6,722 nucleotides of DNA, from assembly GCA_012510865.1 (NCBI GenBank), contig JAAZHF010000363.1, forward strand, positions 1 to 6,722, in the 5' to 3' direction. Under the pieces are notes generated by a model that worked only from the letters and a program-made list of their open reading frames with translations, ran no database searches and had not been told where the DNA came from. Source of the stretch: Gammaproteobacteria bacterium. GTDB lineage: Bacteria > Pseudomonadota > Gammaproteobacteria > Xanthomonadales > Xanthomonadaceae. Of this stretch, positions 6,280 to 6,722 are shown one piece after another (the stretch's first letter is position 1; each line of letters begins with the position of its first letter). Made by a program: the position numbers and the translations under genes.

Positions 6280-6722
6280 TCAAGGCTCGTCGCCCGCCGG
6301 CGGGGTCGCGGCGTCGCTTTCGGGCGGGGTCGCGGCGTCGCGTTCGGGCGGTGCCGCTGCGTCGCCCGCCGGCGGGGTCACGTCGGCGTCGCCGGCGGGC
6401 GGGAGCTCGCGGCCCTCGACCCGGACCCTGGGATCCTTCCACGGCCCGGACACGTGGTACACGCGGGCCCCCATGCGTCCCAGCGGCTTTTCGAAGACGG
6501 CGTTTGCGACCGCACCCACGGCCGCGCCGACCGGCCCGGCGGTGATCGCGCCGACCGCCGTGAGCAGCCCGCCGGTGCGCGGCTGCACCTCGATCACCTG
6601 GTCGTAGGTCTGCGCGCGCAGGTCGGCGCTGCCGCGGATGTGGATCTCGGCCGCGGCGCCGTCGATCACCAGGCCCTCGCTGCGCGCGAGCCCCTCGCCG
6701 AAGCGGAGGGTGCCGCCGATGC
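6280..6722 (-). CDS. yhdP: YhdP-family AsmA-like protein, C-terminal fragment
   Basis: Only the last 147 codons are visible; the frame runs open off the window edge, so most of a protein of usually well over 1000 residues is missing. YhdP belongs to the AsmA-like group of inner-membrane-anchored proteins that span the periplasm and, with TamB and YdbH in E. coli, move phospholipids to the outer membrane. The visible part shows beta-strand-like repeats, then TYDQVIEVQPRTGGLL, a small-residue hydrophobic segment (AITAGPVGAAVGAVANAVF), the VYHVSGPWKDPRVRVEGRE motif I recognise from YhdP C-termini, and a tail of about 35 residues rich in Asp, Ala, Thr and Pro. Its place directly before tldD matches E. 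coli and supports the call. A differently named AsmA-like paralogue cannot be excluded from this fragment. Confidence 0.85.
   Translation of the reverse strand, partial: IGGTLRFGEGLARSEGLVIDGAAAEIHIRGSADLRAQTYDQVIEVQPRTGGLLTAVGAITAGPVGAAVGAVANAVFEKPLGRMGARVYHVSGPWKDPRVRVEGRELPPAGDADVTPPAGDAAAPPERDAATPPESDAATPPAGDEP
6292..6363 (-). repeat. 24-bp tandem repeat encoding an Asp-Ala-Ala-Thr-Pro-Pro tail
   Basis: Three in-frame 24-bp units encode DAAAPPER, DAATPPES and DAATPPAG, preceded by a longer related DADVTPPAG at 6364-6390. The plus-strand 24-mers at 6302-6325 and 6326-6349 differ at one base (T at 6318 against G at 6342), so the duplication is recent or kept similar. The 24-bp unit preserves the reading frame of the yhdP-type gene. 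The tail is acidic, proline-rich and probably disordered; copy number may vary between strains. Confidence 0.8.

Noticed and set aside
6361..6382. GC-rich palindromic strings (CCCGCCGGCGGG) occurring twice near 6294 and 6366
   Set aside because: They encode the Pro-Pro-Ala-Gly codons of the yhdP tail repeats, so coding repetition explains them better than an operator or attachment site.
3687..6545. Very long plus-strand open frame (about 950 codons) running across pmbA, darP and tldD
   Set aside because: It is antisense to pmbA and tldD and out of frame with darP. Its product is Arg/Ala/Gly/Pro-rich without a recognisable domain. At this GC content stop codons are rare, so such shadows are expected.

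Overview
This is a very GC-rich, tightly packed chromosomal window. The bacterium looks like a gammaproteobacterium of the Xanthomonadaceae/Lysobacteraceae type (Lysobacter, Luteimonas or a relative). That assignment is inferred from gene order, the GC-biased codon use, and a DarP N-terminus of the form I recall from xanthomonads; no search was run. There are eight protein-coding genes, the first and last cut by the window edges. I see no RNA gene, CRISPR array, mobile element or gene-free stretch longer than about 90 bases.

Region 1 (1-2287, plus strand) reads as one operon: the C-terminal part of tilS (tRNA-Ile lysidine synthetase), xseB (exonuclease VII small subunit) and ispA (farnesyl diphosphate synthase). 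The tilS-xseB gap is 9 bp and xseB-ispA overlap by 8 bp. A perfect 11-bp GC-rich inverted repeat at 2294-2317 separates ispA from the convergent gene that follows and is the likely shared end of both transcripts.

Region 2 (2325-4195, minus strand) holds a small DUF4870-type membrane protein and, upstream of it, pmbA (tldE), which starts at a TTG codon behind a good Shine-Dalgarno sequence.

Region 3 (4240-4767, plus strand) is darP (yjgA), a 50S subunit assembly factor. It is divergent from pmbA and convergent with tldD.

Region 4 (4785-6722, minus strand) is tldD, the zinc-binding catalytic partner of PmbA/TldE, preceded by the 3' end of a yhdP-type AsmA-like gene. The YhdP C-terminus carries a 24-bp tandem repeat encoding an Asp/Ala/Thr/Pro-rich tail.

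The functional core is the TldD/TldE protease pair. In E. coli its genes lie at two separate loci (yhdP-tldD, and yjgA divergent from pmbA); here those two neighbourhoods are joined, with darP lying antisense between the two protease subunits. The rest is housekeeping: tRNA decoding, DNA repair, isoprenoid precursor synthesis, ribosome assembly and envelope lipid transport. I found no convincing previously undescribed system; the points worth a second look concern gene arrangement, start codons and small repeats.
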